Shown here piece after piece: positions 8,839 to 20,760 of a stretch of DNA of 64,000 nt. The notes under the pieces were generated by a model. It was not told the DNA's origin. It worked only from the letters and a program-made list of their open reading frames with translations, and did no database searches. Position 1 is the first letter of the stretch, and each line of letters begins with the position of its first letter. Source of the DNA: Lumnitzera littorea (lineage: Eukaryota; Streptophyta; Magnoliopsida; Myrtales; Combretaceae); contig JAMXBB010000009.1 of the NCBI GenBank assembly GCA_024138015.1, positions 42,839,769-42,903,768 on the forward strand. The letters are read 5' to 3'. The translations under genes were made by a program, and so were the position numbers.

Positions 8839-9719
8839 GGTGAGATGTTACCTCTCTTGGTCTGTATAACGAGCAAGGTACTCCTATTAATACTTTTAAT
8901 TCTGGTTGTTGGTCTTCTGCTGTTGGCGAGACACTAGGAGCTTCATGCTTCCAACTTTTGCAAATAGCCATGGGCTAGTTATTTTGCATATAAATATTTG
9001 CTTAGTATTACGTTTTTATTACCGAAAGAAAAAAATATGATTCAGATTTTGGTTCCGGCTTCAAATTTAAATTACTAAGACTTGGACATTGTCAGTTCGA
9101 GATTGTATCAATGGCGTCAATAGTTTTTCTATAAAGCTTGAGCTCCGTGTTTTCCCACTTAATTCTTTTCTCGCCTCTCCGTCATTTTAACTTGCTTCCG
9201 GAAGACTTTGAGCACGGATATATCGGAGGTAAAAAGGAACAGATTTTACGGTGATGTCTTTACTGAATCTGAATCTGAATGGATGACATCACACAGTGAG
9301 TCAAGGTCGTCCTCCATTTATTAATGCATGTATCAAATATCGGCAGTGACTGATCATCATCATAGGTTTCATCAAAACCTAATTGCCCGAGATTTGACAA
9401 TTGATCGAGAATCCTAGACAAAATCTTCTGAATCCATTGAAATGTCAACTTCCTTGTCCAAATTTGTCCACATAGGATACGTATGACAAAACCAACAAAT
9501 GAATAACTTCCGAATCATAAAATTTTTCCTCAATCACAGTAATTCCTCATCTGATTTGGAACACAGAAGGCATCGCTGAGTAACGGTAACAACTAAACAT
9601 GTGTTTTTTCTTAGGTGTCCTCGCACAAGTTAATAGATAGTAGGTTTATAATCGATATGAGCAACAAGAGAAAATCTTTTCATGAGGATTGAGCTTAGAT
9701 TATTCAAAGTGTAAATGTT
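8839..9719. other. Unassigned intergenic stretch
   Basis: More balanced base composition than its flanks around 9080-9450, which could mean old coding DNA. I recognise no domain on either strand. A 62-codon minus-strand open frame at 9260-9448 has no motif. Confidence 0.35.
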
Positions 9720-9985
9720 TAATTTTGTACCTAATATTTATCCAATTTTGCACTTAATTGTCCAAAGTTTAGAAATATCATTTTAATACACCAAGTTTAT
9801 CCATTTTTTCAATTAACTACACAAATTTTACTCATATTTAAAATTAGGTGCCTGAATTTTTCACAATTAATTATCAAATCTAGGTACTATAAATGATTAT
9901 AAAAAGTTTATATATAGTAAATTGATACTTTTAGAGTTCAAGTAATTTATTGAAAAAATGAACAAAGTTTAAGAATCAAATGTGA
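9720..9985. repeat. Possible AT-rich foldback element
   Basis: The stretch around 9785-9830 (TATCCATTTTTTCAATTAA) is repeated inverted around 9945-9975 (TTTATTGAAAAAATGAACAA), giving ~30-bp imperfect arms. The texture resembles the MITE at 53513. No TSD found and the copia element begins right next to it, so ends are uncertain. Confidence 0.3.
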
Positions 9986-9992
9986 CATTGAC

Positions 9993-10236
9993 TGTCATTT
10001 AAGCTATACTTGATCTAATTGTTCAAACGAAAGAAACCTGCGGTGACGAAACCAGTAATAGAGCAAAATCTCATAGAAGATATAAAGCCAATTCTGTTAT
10101 TGTGAATTAGTTAGTTAAGCTGTTTACAAAAGCTTATATTTATATGTACAAACAGCCACGTGTAAAAACAAACATGTAAGGAATGAACATGTCAGTAATG
10201 AAAAATATATGTTAACTAAACTGTGAGTAAACTATA
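9993..10236 (-). repeat. Copia 3' LTR
   Basis: Matches 14617-14884 along its length (shared blocks such as ACTTGATCTAATTGTT and TTGTGAATTAGTTAGT). It is about 24 bp shorter at the end next to the polypurine tract, in part because the other copy has a small internal duplication. In element sense it ends ...TGACA. Confidence 0.85.
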
Positions 10237-10243
10237 CCCCCCC
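10237..10243 (-). other. Copia polypurine tract
   Basis: Seven G on the element's sense strand immediately before the 3' LTR; primes plus-strand DNA synthesis in this family. Confidence 0.7.
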
Positions 10244-11690
10244 AGTAGGACTTAAGAGAAGGCCCAACATATGGAGAATGAAATTAAGTTGAGAAGTTGG
10301 CGCAAGTTTAGTCATGCAGTCAACAAGATGAACAACTAATGGTACATAATGAATGTGAAGAAATCCTGACGGTATATGATCCCTGTTTGGTGTGACCATG
10401 AAAACATGGATTTTCAGCAATTTGTTTGGTTGATTTATTGTCTGTAAAGAGATGTACAAGTAAAGAAATAGTAATGCCAAAATCCTTGATCACATAAGAA
10501 GTCTAGAGTAATTCTTTAGTAATAGATGCTATGCTATGGTATTCAGTTTCGGCTGATGATGTAGAGATAGTTAATTGTTTTTTTGTTTTTCAAGTTAAAA
10601 GAGAGGATCCCACAAATACGCAAAAACCTATTAAGGATTTTCTATCTACTTAAGAGACTCCCCAATCAACATTCGCATAGGCATATAATTGCAACTACCT
10701 TTCACATACTTTAAGACATGAAATGCAATAGAAAGGTGAAGCTTTCTCAGATGAGACACAAACTGACTCAATTGTTAGACTACAAAGCTTTGATTAGGCC
10801 TGGTTAAAGTAAGGTATAACAACCTTCTTACTATCCGTCGATACAAAGACCTTCAATTTATCTCTTGAAAATTGGTTTAAATGAACATCAACAGGAAAAG
10901 GAGAAGTAGTAAGCTTTGCTTATGTGAGACTAACATCAAACAACATATCCAATGCAAATTTTTGTTGACTTAACATGAAACTAGAAGTAGTGTGACAAAT
11001 CTCTATCCTTAAGAAAAATCTCACTTCCCTTAAATCTTTAATGGTAAAGGCTTTGTGTAGTGATGCCTTAAAAACAGAAATATCCTCTAAATCATCACCA
11101 ATTAAGAGAACATCATCAACATATTCCAGTATAGCAAGAAATCCATGACATATACATTTAGTAAACAAGGAATAATCATTCTTAGATTGTATAAAACCTA
11201 AGGACACAAGATGTTTAGTGAATTCCTTGTTCCATTGTTTTGAAGCTTGTTTTAAACCATATAGAGAACAAACTAATTTGCACAAGTGTCCTGATTTAAC
11301 AGATGTATAACCTTCAAGAATAGTCATAATAATCTCCTCATCAATAAAATCATGTAAGAAAGCATTATTGACATCAAGTTGGTGCATATACCAACCCTTA
11401 ATTGATGCAATTACAAGTAGAAGATGAATAATAGTCAACTTTGCAATAGGGGAAAATATATGAGTATAGTCTAACCCTTCAATTTGATTAAACCCTTTAG
11501 CAACCAACCTAACTTTGTATCTTTCTACCAACCCATCTAATCGATACTTAACTTTGAATACTCATTTACAGCCTATGGCTCTCTTCCTTAAAGGCAATGT
11601 GGTTAACTTCCAAGTCTGATTTGATTCAAGAGCTAAAAGCTCTTTTTGCATTGCCTCAACCCACTTAAGATCATCCTTAGCTTCTTGATA
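10244..11690 (-). pseudogene. Copia reverse transcriptase and RNase H, broken
   Basis: On the minus strand 11531-10920 encodes the RVT_2 core: RLVAKGFNQIEGLDY, QLDVNNAFLHDFIDEE, SLYGLKQASKQWN and the catalytic box EYVDDVLLIGDD. Downstream, broken pieces give the RNase H motif SSAETEYHSIASITKE (around 10505-10560) and the C-terminal CMTKLAPTSQLNFILHMLGL before the polypurine tract. Stops and frame changes separate these parts. The YVDD catalytic pair is intact, but no full polyprotein remains. Confidence 0.92.
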
Positions 11691-12960
11691 ATTTCACAAC
11701 TCATGAATTGTAAACACATTAGCTAATGATACCACAAACTCCTTTGGGTAAGAAGGTAATGAATTTGAAATCAATATAGGATATGGTGAAGTGGATGAAG
11801 AAGGTAAAGAAGTGCAGCTATTATGAACACTATATACATATGCATCAAGCCATGATGATGTTTTCCTAATTCTTGTTGATTTTTGAACATCATTATGTTG
11901 ACTAGAGACATCAGAACCAATAGATGACTGGATTGTTTCATCAAAAGAACTAAGAGAACCAATAGATGGTTGATTAAACTTACAAGCAATATCAACAAAT
12001 TCAGGATAGTAAGAAGGAAACAATGTATGATCAAGAGAATGGGAAGAATCATGTGATGAGGATGAAGATAATTTGAAATGAAAAATTTCTTCACAAAATT
12101 GAACATCGTTGCTCAAGAAAAAATTGATGAGAGTCTAAATCAAATACTTTGTAACCTTTTTGCCCATATGGATATCTTAGGAATACACATCTTCTAGCTC
12201 TTGGATCAAATTTATCCCTTGAATTTACAATAGTCGCAGCATAGCATAAGCAACCAAATACTTTAAGAACTTGGTAAGATAGATTCTCATCAAAAATCAA
12301 AATGATAAGGTGTTTTCCAATTGAGGGTTTTGGATGGTATTTAGTTGATAAGGATAGTGGTACTAAGTATGCACTTACCCCAAAAGTGTTTAGGAAGATT
12401 AGCTTGAAAGCAAAGAGCTTTAGTTGTATCTAACAAGTGTCTATGTTTTCTCTCAACCACTCCATGTTGTTGGGGTGTGTAGATAGTGCTTCTTTGATGA
12501 AAAATGCCAAGTTTATTAAACAAATCTTGGCATGTAAGTTAAAGGAATTCAGTCTCATTATCTGTTCTAATAAATTTTAGTGTAGAATGAAAATGGTCTT
12601 TTACATATATGAAGAATTCAGTAAGCATGGAAGAAATTTGAGATTTGTGTTTCATTAAGAATGTCTAAGTGCATTTATAGTAGTCATCTATTATTGTAAG
12701 GAAATATTTTTCACCAGAAATAGAAGGTATATTAAATGGTCCACATATATCTATATGTAGCAATTTAAAAGGATATGATATATAGGAGGATCTAGAAGTG
12801 AATGGCAAACGGTGAAACTTAACAATCTTACAGGTGTCACACATGAATTTAACATCTCTACAATTTTTATATTCATCCATGTGTAACAAGGAGGATAAAG
12901 AAACGTGCACTAGTCTTTTATGAAAAAGTTCTAAAGGTACATTGTTGTGAATAGTAGCAA
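11691..12960 (-). pseudogene. Copia integrase region, broken
   Basis: The minus strand carries the GAG-pre-integrase zinc region (FMCDTCKIVKFHRLPF), then the integrase core with LLHIDICGPF and TIIDDY. The late core follows: STIYTPQQHGVVERKHRHLL at 12523-12341 holds the third acidic residue (E in VVER). After a frame change comes the chromo-like extension VFGCLCYAATIV (12300-12091). The stretch 12116-11694 is the low-complexity Ser-rich linker before reverse transcriptase. Several stops make it non-functional. Confidence 0.9.
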
Positions 12961-13640
12961 CATTTTCACAAGAACTGGAAATTTTTTAGCTTACTGGAAC
13001 AAAAGACTTGTTACAAACACCAACATGATTTGAATTAATGACATATAGTCCAGAAGCAGCTGCTATACAAGCAATGGTCTTTTTAGAAATCTAGTCTTGA
13101 AAAGAACAAGTTTTAGAATCAAATGTAGCTGTTAAGTGATATTATTCTAACAACTTGCTCATGGATAGAAGATTAAAATGAAAGCCCGGTACATATAAGA
13201 CATGTTTTAGAATGATTTTGTCATAAAATGGAATACTGCCAACAGTAGTCACTAAGTTTGTGTGTCCATTAAGTAATTTGATTTTTATTGGATCTTTAAG
13301 GGTATGCTTTTCAATGAATAGGTGAAGAAATGGAGTAATGTGGTCAGAAGCACTTATATCTACAATTCATTTGCTCATATCATTATCAAAATGAGAGATT
13401 AAGCAATGAGTATTACCTGCAAAGTTGATTACACTTTGATCTTGCTCTTATTCATTCACTCGAACATCCTTCAATGCTTTAACTACCCCATGACATATCC
13501 TTACAACAAGATTGGAATTATGATTAATATGAATTGAATATTCAGCATTTATACCAATAGGTGTGTCTATGTTTTGACTGCTTGAATTACACTGAGCAAC
13601 AATAGTAGCTACTCGAGAATTGATTTTCCCTATCTTGTCC
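12961..13640 (-). pseudogene. Copia protease region, broken
   Basis: The minus strand reads WIVDISASDHITPFLHLFIE near 13330-13375, the copia aspartic protease site where the family has D-[ST]-G-A-S. Here the Gly triad is altered to D-I-S-A-S. It continues to LKHVLYVPGFHFNLLSMSKL near 13150. Interrupted by stops, and the active site is damaged. Confidence 0.8.
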
Positions 13641-14600
13641 CCTTTATACTAATCAAGAAACCCATTCAGCTCAAAACATCTCTCTATTGAATGACCCTAT
13701 TTCTTACAATGTGCACAAAATAATTTCCCATAGCCAACCAACTTCCCTTTTCTATCCTTCTTATCTTGTACAATCTGTTCCTGTGTGTTTTTAACTAAAC
13801 AAGTTGTAGTAATATCTTCATTTCCTACTAACACTTCACTCATCTGCTTTTGTTTTTCGACTTGACATACTAGATAATAAGCCTTACTCATTGTTGGTAA
13901 AGGACCCATAGACAAAATTTTATTACATACATATTCAAAAGTCTCATTCTTCCCCATCAGAAATTGAATCAACTTATTCCTACTCTTTGTATCTCGTAAT
14001 TTTGTCTTTAGATCACAACTGCAATTATCACAAGCACCACAAGAACAAATTGGAACTTCACAAGGACTATTCATCTCATCCCATAACCTATTGAGCTTAT
14101 TGAAATATGCAATGACATTCAAATTTCCTTGTTTCAAATTAGAAAATTCTAATTGTAATTGATACACCATCAGACCATTTGTTACTCCAAAATGCTCACA
14201 TACATCATCCTATAATTGTTTCAAGGATTGAGCATACATAAAAGCTTCGGAAAAATCCTTAGTCATAGAATTGAGTAACCAACATGTGATCATATAATCA
14301 TTTCTCATCCATTTTTGATATTTAATTTCATCATCATTAGGTTTAGAAAGTAATCCTTCAATTAGCACCTAAGGTTAAACGTATTGAATGTCTCTAACCA
14401 TGGAAATTCAATCCATTAATGATCAAATTCGTGATCATAACTTTTGGATTATCAGAACCATATATGAAATACGGATCATTATACAAATTATCCAAAGAAG
14501 TTACAGTAATACTTGGCATCAATACTTTCAACTATGTACGACAAGGAGAATGATTCAATAGATCAAATACAACAATCAATAAAAAGATATAAGGCTATCA
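13641..14600 (-). pseudogene. Copia gag, broken
   Basis: 14170-13697 on the minus strand encodes a gag domain (LEFSNLKQGNLNVIAYFNKL, RLWDEMNS, LIQFLMGKNETFEYV) of the plant copia retrotransposon type. It ends in a CCHC zinc knuckle whose first half is CAHCKK. A TAG inside the knuckle separates this from GHSIERCFELNGF. The N-terminal part up to the primer-binding site is present but interrupted. Gag packages element RNA in cytoplasmic particles. Confidence 0.88.
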
Positions 14601-14603
14601 AAG

Positions 14604-14616
14604 CACTCCAATACCA
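14604..14616 (-). other. Copia primer-binding site (tRNA-Met type)
   Basis: Sense strand reads TGGTATTGGAGTG right after the 5' LTR, close to the TGGTATCAGAGC used by plant copia elements to bind initiator tRNA-Met. Two bases differ. Confidence 0.75.
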
Positions 14617-14884
14617 TGTTAAACTAGGCATACTTGATCTAATTGTTTGAATGAAAGAGACTTGTAGCGATGAAACCAAGGACAGGGCAAAAACTCATAG
14701 AAGATGTAAAGCCAATTTTGTTATTGTGAATTAGTTAGTAAGTCTGTTTACAAAAGCTTATATTTATATATATAAATAGCTATGTTTAAAAACAGACATG
14801 TGAGGGGTAAACACGTGAGTAATGATAAATATATGTTAGCGAAACTGTAAGTAAAGTATATATGGTAAAGTATATATGTCAACA
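14617..14884 (-). repeat. Copia 5' LTR
   Basis: 268 bp with TGTTAAAC at one end and GTCAACA at the other on the plus strand, i.e. the TG...CA ends of an LTR. It holds a ~14-bp tandem duplication (GTAAAGTATATATG twice at 14855-14878) absent from the 3' LTR. Confidence 0.87.
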
Positions 14885-15217
14885 TATTGGGGTGATCGTA
14901 TTAACTTTTTTTTTCCCCCTACTTATATGTTTCATTGGTATTTACATAAAGCATCTAAAGCAACAGTAAACAAAAAAGTTTCTAGATCACGAGAATGATC
15001 ATGATTATTTCCCACCTCGCCCCGACAAACTAAACCTTAATAGACAATATATTTACCGATATCAGCCAACACAAAGGACACGTTTGATTAATAAATTCAA
15101 GCAATGAGGTTGGAGAGCTGTGCAAAATGGATGAAATTTCACTATTAGTGTTCCTATACATTTATCTTCATCGAATAAGTTGTACCCGATCAGAATGAAC
15201 GAAATGTAATGGAAGGA
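14885..15217. other. Spacer between copia element and SDR gene
   Basis: Non-coding. It should hold the 3' UTR and poly(A) signals of the SDR gene; an AATAAA-type signal on the minus strand (TTTATT on plus) is not clear. Nothing else seen. Confidence 0.4.
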
Positions 15218-16812
15218 TTAATAAAGATGAGACACTGAGGCGGGACGAAGATCGATCTCCTGGGTCCAAGCCGTTCGGTCTTGAACATGCAAGTGCCAGT
15301 AGGTCTGAGCCAATGCATCTGGGTCCAGCATCGTTATGGACCCGAACCGGTCTCCTCCTGACCCTATGCTTTGCTGTTGTTGTTCCCCAACAAACGTTCT
15401 CTGCTGTGAAATTGATGATGCTCCCCTGTAAATTCGCATTAGTCTATTGCAATTGACAAATTCTCCCCTATCCACACAACCTCCGTATTATGTTTTAACA
15501 CGGGCAACTTTCATAAAGAAAAAAAGATTCACTATATGCAGGGAAGGAGCAAAGGAGTGAACCTTGGTGGGCCGATGACACCGTCGATGATTATATGGGC
15601 AACATGCACACCAAGAGGCATGAATTCTCTAGCCAGACACTGTGATAACGCTCTTAGTGCAAATTTACCACAGCCTAAGTGTCACCAAGAAAAAATAATC
15701 AGTCTTTAATTATATGGAACTAATATAATATGGGCATGCTTAGAAGTCCAAGAAAGATTAAGATAGCTAGTAAGAAGTCATTTACATAATTCAGAGAAAC
15801 CCGCTACGCCATTCAGTGAAGCTGAGCAGCCAGTGAATAGAATCGTCCCCTTTCCTCTCTCCACCATGCCCGGAAGTACCTTTTCAGAAAAGTTCATTAC
15901 ATGACAAATACATACATAACTCAGTCTTATCCATACCCAAAAATATTGTAAGGAATCCACCCCATTTTAAAGGAAAAAAATTGAGAGCCTCAAGTTTGGT
16001 CATTTCATCATTTTTCTTCACACTATCCATATTATACGCTCGAAATTAAATGCAAAAAAATGCTATTGAATTCAAAAATATGATCTGACACAAAAAAAAA
16101 AAATCAGAAAATTATGGGCTAGGCTGTAGCTTGGCCGACTACCTGTTGCGCGCAATGAAATGCGCCGACGGAAGAGACAGCGAGGGACTTCTCGAAGGAG
16201 TCGATGCGGATGTCGGCGAAGCTGGTCGGATGCCAGGACACCGGCTGATAGGCATTGTACACCAGAACTTCCACAAATCCTAAAGATAGTACCCCTTCAA
16301 ATGCCTCCCTTACACTTCTTGAGTCCGAACAATCTATTCGTATAGCAAATACTTGTGCCTTCTCTTCCCTTGCTATTTCATCCGCAAAAATTGAAAGCCT
16401 CCCTAAAATTAAGAATTCCCCAAAATTTGAACCCAAGTATTAGAAATTACGTTTGGTGTGGGGGCCGGGGGTGTGGTGGGGGGTGGTGTGGAAATAAGGG
16501 TCCTCACAATAGAAACCAAATGTTAAAAACCAAGCAAGAGAAATTAAAACTATGTAATATTAACGTTTTTTGGATTTTTTAGATATAAATCATCATGTGT
16601 AAAATTTTGCATATTTGTTAATCTCTTTTTTTCTTAGAAAAAGAAAAGAAATAAATTGGAAGGAAAAAAAAGGTACCTAAGTCCCGGGCGAGTATCGCTA
16701 CGGTGTAGCCTTCGTGAGCGAATTTACGGGCGATGGAGCGGCCGAGCTTAGGACCGACACCAACAATGGCGACGATGCCTTTGGTGGTGGAGGAGCTAGC
16801 CACGCTACGCAT
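15218..16812 (-). CDS. Atypical short-chain dehydrogenase/reductase, five exons
   Basis: An intact host gene on the minus strand. Joining exons 16812-16677, 16402-16143, 15879-15786, 15674-15563 and 15425-15218 gives 810 bp, 269 codons and a stop, with GT/AG at every intron and phases that fit. The product is a single Rossmann-fold NAD(P)-dependent oxidoreductase of the SDR family. The nucleotide loop GVGPKLGRSIA is at residues 18-28, VYNAYQP replaces the usual NNAG, TGCSAS is near 148-153 and GKFALRALSQCLARE follows from 166. Position -4 from Lys167 is Leu163, so the classic YxxxK catalytic Tyr is absent, as I recall from this subgroup. I chose ATG 16812; an in-frame ATG at 16971 would add 53 residues of poor likeness. 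Substrate unknown. Confidence 0.9.
15426..15562 (-). other. SDR gene intron 4
   Basis: 137 bp. Donor AG|GTTCAC at 15563/15562 and acceptor TTACAG|GGG at 15426/15425; splits an Arg codon after two bases. Confidence 0.85.
15675..15785 (-). other. SDR gene intron 3
   Basis: 111 bp. Donor TTAT|GTAAATG and acceptor CTTAG|GCTG; splits the Cys164 codon after the first base. Confidence 0.85.
15880..16142 (-). other. SDR gene intron 2
   Basis: 263 bp, AT-rich. Donor CAACAG|GTAGTC and acceptor GAAAAG|GTACTT; lies between codons. Confidence 0.85.
16403..16676 (-). other. SDR gene intron 1, with G/C-rich tract
   Basis: 274 bp. Donor TTAG|GTACCT and acceptor TTTTAG|GGAGG; splits a Gly codon after the first base. 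Inside it, 16457-16500 is a strongly G-rich block on the plus strand (C-rich in the transcript). Confidence 0.85.
16457..16500 (+). other. G-rich tract in SDR intron 1
   Basis: G runs of 5, 5, 6 and 3 within 41 bp, separated by short G/T loops, on the template strand of the SDR gene. It could form a G-quadruplex in DNA during transcription. Similar tracts occur at 28196-28242 and 50073-50101. Confidence 0.55.
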
Positions 16813-16971
16813 TTTGGCTAGAAGTGTCGGAGTACCGTATGGAAAAGATGTGGCAATGAAATAGAACACGCTTGTACTATGTGGACTCCCTAGTTTTACT
16901 TCACTTAATATAGGACTAAGAAGTAAGAGTGAAGTTATTAGATCAAAACGGCCACATCCGCACAACACCAA

Positions 16972-19900
16972 GAAACGACATTTTAGTTGAGGTATAAGAT
17001 GGGTAAGACAGATAATTGAACATGCTTCGTCACCCTCTGAATCGTTGCCTTCTTTCGGAAAGGCATTTATGCCCTAGAAATGATTCACTCCTTTAAAGAC
17101 TTTGCCTCCCGGTTCATTGGTCCTCTCTCTCTCTCTCTCTCTTAGGCTGAATTGTAACGATGGGGCTTAGAAAGAATAAGATGGAGTGATCTCTGTGAAC
17201 TAAATTTCTAAAAATAGACTAGTAAGCTGTGGATATGGTAAGCCAGGTATCTTTAGATTCTCATGTATATTAGTTATAGGAGAATTTTAAAGGATTTCTT
17301 CCATAAGGGTTGAAAAAGAAAAACAATTTTAATTTTATATATAGCTACCTCATGAAATATATAATAGACTTTGAAAAGTATAAACAGTTTTTCTTTTATT
17401 TCTTAATTAATAACCTAAGGATACCTTTTAACTAGAACTACTTTGGTAATTTTCTTTCTTTCAACTATATTAAAACTCAAAGAGAAAGGATACGAATCAT
17501 AATCTATCTTAATGGGAGATTAGTGATGAAGCTACTAAATTATAACGGTTTTGGCAATTATAGATTTTTTATGGTTGAGTTTGTTGGCATGTATCTCCAA
17601 AGACTCTTCAAAATATTACAATGAATCTTTTATTCTCTTTCTTATAAAATTGTGGAGTGTTCCATATTAAGAACCAATTTGTTTTTCCTAATTTTTTATC
17701 TATATATATGCATTTCTTCTATACATATATATTTTTAATGTATCTATTTTGTATATTTTGCTATCTTTCTTATTGAAAAGCTTGCTTTCACTTTAATGAT
17801 TTATGGTTTTCAAGTGATCAATTATTGAGGTAACTTACTATGGAAAAAACTTCTTTCTTAGGCTATTGCAACAAACACTCACTAAAATTGCCAAAATAAT
17901 TTTCTTTTCATTAATACAAACCAATTCATTACAATAAATTCCAAATTGCAATGGGCCATCAGCCCCATACTTAATAAACTTAGTGGAGCAATTTGCATGA
18001 AGCCTCATGACACTTGCTATAAGCTTGCAACCCAACTCAACAAAACACTATTAACTCATTCTTTCTCTAAGTTGCAGGTGACCTTTTTCTCTTCTATTCC
18101 ATTTTACTTTCTCTAACATGCTCTTTTACTTACTTTCTCTTTATTTTCCTTGTTCCAATTTTAGTTTTTGCTATCCTAAAAATGATGCATTGAGGATTTG
18201 CTTTTAGGGACTACAAAAGTTATGTATTTAGCATGCCTTTTTATTATTTTTCTTTGCCATTATGAAAATAAACAAAAATAGTTGTTTTATATTTATGTTA
18301 ATGTAAAATTTTTAAGTAATCTTTCTTAGGACAACATAGTTGTTATTTTGGTTACTATTATCTGGTTTTTAATTGTTTTTATAATGGTTCTAGTTTTCTT
18401 AGGGGAAATTATAGATTAGAAAATAAACTTATAAGGTCAAGTTCAATTAGAATATGAAAATTCCAATCATTTAAATAGATGATGAATTTTTTTAAGTGAT
18501 CCAAATAGATATAAACATTATGCACAATGGTGCAAATACAAGATGTACGTTGTGGATTTAGTATAACTCTTTGAAATCTTAGTGATGTGATATGTTAACT
18601 CTAGAAAATCTTCATCCTTTGATATGTGATTTTTATCTTTTATTCAAATGTAACATCATTTTGTATTAACACCACTTTACATTATACCATCCTTGGTTTG
18701 CACTAGTTACATAACATTTATCCTCTATTTAAACCAAGTTTCACCCCCTATTTGAACTTCTTCCAAATATCCATCTTTTAATTTCTAATTTTCCTAATTT
18801 TTCATTATTTATTTCTCCTTTTTTTTTCTAATTTTTATAGACCTTATAATCATTACTATATGCTTTTATATTCTTGTAGTTTTTTTTTTGTTTAGCCTAA
18901 AAATTAGGCCTTTTTTCTAATTTTGGTTATTTTTGTTTATGAATAAATAGTGACACATATCAACTATTGAATATCTTGATTAAATTTCAATTTAATTTTT
19001 TCAATTTTGGTAACTTTACAACTAGTCAAGGTAATTTCGTATTAAGTAACTTTTAATACATTCTCATTTTTGTGGAAATTTCCATCATATACTTCATATA
19101 AGTTGAAAAGATTATGATTTTGCTCAAATAATAATGGCACATTTAGTTGACATCATAAGAGTGGAATAAAAGAGTCATTCTTCCCCCATAAATCTACTCT
19201 AGTGCTTGCTTAATGGAATAGCTATTCAATGGAATCATTGTTGCTATGAAATGAGGAGTTATAACCCCTTTATAGGATAGTTAGAATGAATAACTATTTT
19301 TATTTTTTCCAGTATATTTCCATATCAATTGATGAGGCCTCATTACACACTAAAATTACAAGTAATAGCTTCTTTATTTCATTCCTTAAAAACTATATTT
19401 ATTCCTACCTTGTTTTACTCCATAAATCAAACATGTCATTTTTTAAACTTCTTAATGTTGTCATGCAATTTTTGAGCTAAATGTTTGCTGGAGTAAAGTT
19501 GAATTCATAAATGAACTAAGTTTGAGCTAAAAATAATGCTTATTTATCTAAATGATCCAAACTTGAATATTCTTATTTAGGTTTCCAACTCGTTACATTA
19601 TATCAAAAATCATATTATATTAAAACTAAAATATTGGTGTATAATTAAAAATCATAAAATTTTGAATGGAAATGGATCCTCTTAATAATTTATACTAGTT
19701 TCATTGAGAAAAGAAAAAAAGGGATGAAAAAGTAAATTTTGAAATTTTGAGTTACTTTCAACTTTTAATTCAAGTTCGAGGTAAAGCTTTAGATTCCTTA
19801 ATAGTTAAACTTGAGCTTATAATTTTCAAGTTTGGCAAAAGCTCAACTTGATTTACACTCAATAATTTTTTAATGAATGAAACCTAAGCTTTCAAAAGAT

Positions 19901-19990
19901 CGACTAATCTTAGGTTAGTCAACTCATCTACGATCTTAGGTGCAAATATATATCTTCTATGCACCCTTTGTTGATGCCATGATAATAGGG
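16972..19990. other. AT-rich intergenic region
   Basis: Apart from the GA repeat, no gene or element was recognised over 3 kb. A 65-codon minus-strand open frame at 17838-18035 has slightly protein-like composition but no motif I know. The SDR promoter and 5' UTR must lie in the first few hundred bases. Confidence 0.5.
17123..17142 (-). repeat. (GA)10 microsatellite upstream of SDR gene
   Basis: CT repeat on plus, hence GA on the gene's sense strand, about 310 bp upstream of the chosen ATG. GA tracts near plant promoters can bind GAGA-type BPC proteins; whether this one does is unknown. No clear TATA box was identified. Confidence 0.6.
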
Positions 19991-20735
19991 TGTAACACCC
20001 TATAACCTAAGGTTCATAACCTTCCACGTGTCACTGCTAATTAGAAGCACACTAAGGCTCTAAAGTGATACCATCTCTCATAAAACCTATAATGATCAAT
20101 ACATTCATATATCATAACCATATTACAAGGTTTAAGTGGGGAAAAGCAAGCTGCTCCACAACATCCATCATAAGAGTATTCCTGGTAACATAAGGAGTTT
20201 AACAAGCTCTAAACTGGTACCACAAATAGAACATCAATAGCCTAAAAAGGAATCTATCTCCTCAACAACAATCTACTAGTCAAACAAGATGACTCTTAAA
20301 GTCACAACTCAAAGAAAACTCCTAAGAAAAATAACAAATAAATTATAAAGGTCCACAAGTCATATCTTTCAAAATCCATTAACCACTAAAGATAACTTCC
20401 AACAAACAATAGTAAATCTCTAAAACATCTACGAAACCCATATCAGACTCTAGTCATCATAATAGTATAAATTATCCACATCATCCTCCTACTAATCCAA
20501 AACAATATGATGTTCCTCATAAATAACACACTCATCACATCCTGCGTTTAAAAGATATAAAGAGTAAGATGAATCCCAATACGTAATACATAAACACATG
20601 CTCATGCTATTTAAGTCATAGTCATGCATTTTGATGCAATAGATATATGTAATAACAAACAACCAAGTTAATTTCTTTAATTTAAGACAATAAGTATCAA
20701 AGAGGTTTTCATGACCCTACCATACCTCTTGTACT

Positions 20736-20760
20736 CATACATACATACATACATACATAT
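20736..20760. repeat. (CATA)6 microsatellite
   Basis: Six perfect tetranucleotide units inside the LTR-like block. Confidence 0.9.

Larger units (their letters stand above)
9993..14884 (-). mobile_element. Ty1/copia LTR retrotransposon, degenerate
   Basis: A 4.9-kb element on the minus strand with LTRs at both ends, a primer-binding site and a polypurine tract. The copia gene order reads gag, protease, integrase, reverse transcriptase, RNase H. All coding parts carry stops or frameshifts, so it cannot move alone. The LTRs have diverged clearly (many substitutions over ~240 bp), indicating an old insertion. Expected 5-bp TSDs are not obvious: TTGAC precedes and TATTG follows. It sits between the NUPT and the SDR gene, whose 3' end is about 330 bp away. 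Confidence 0.93.

Noticed and set aside
16160..16582. Plus-strand open frames opposite SDR exon 2 and intron 1
   Set aside because: They mirror the real minus-strand exon and a G-rich intron tract.
17838..18035. 65-codon minus-strand frame with fairly protein-like composition
   Set aside because: No motif, no splice partner and no flanking support, so not called as a gene.
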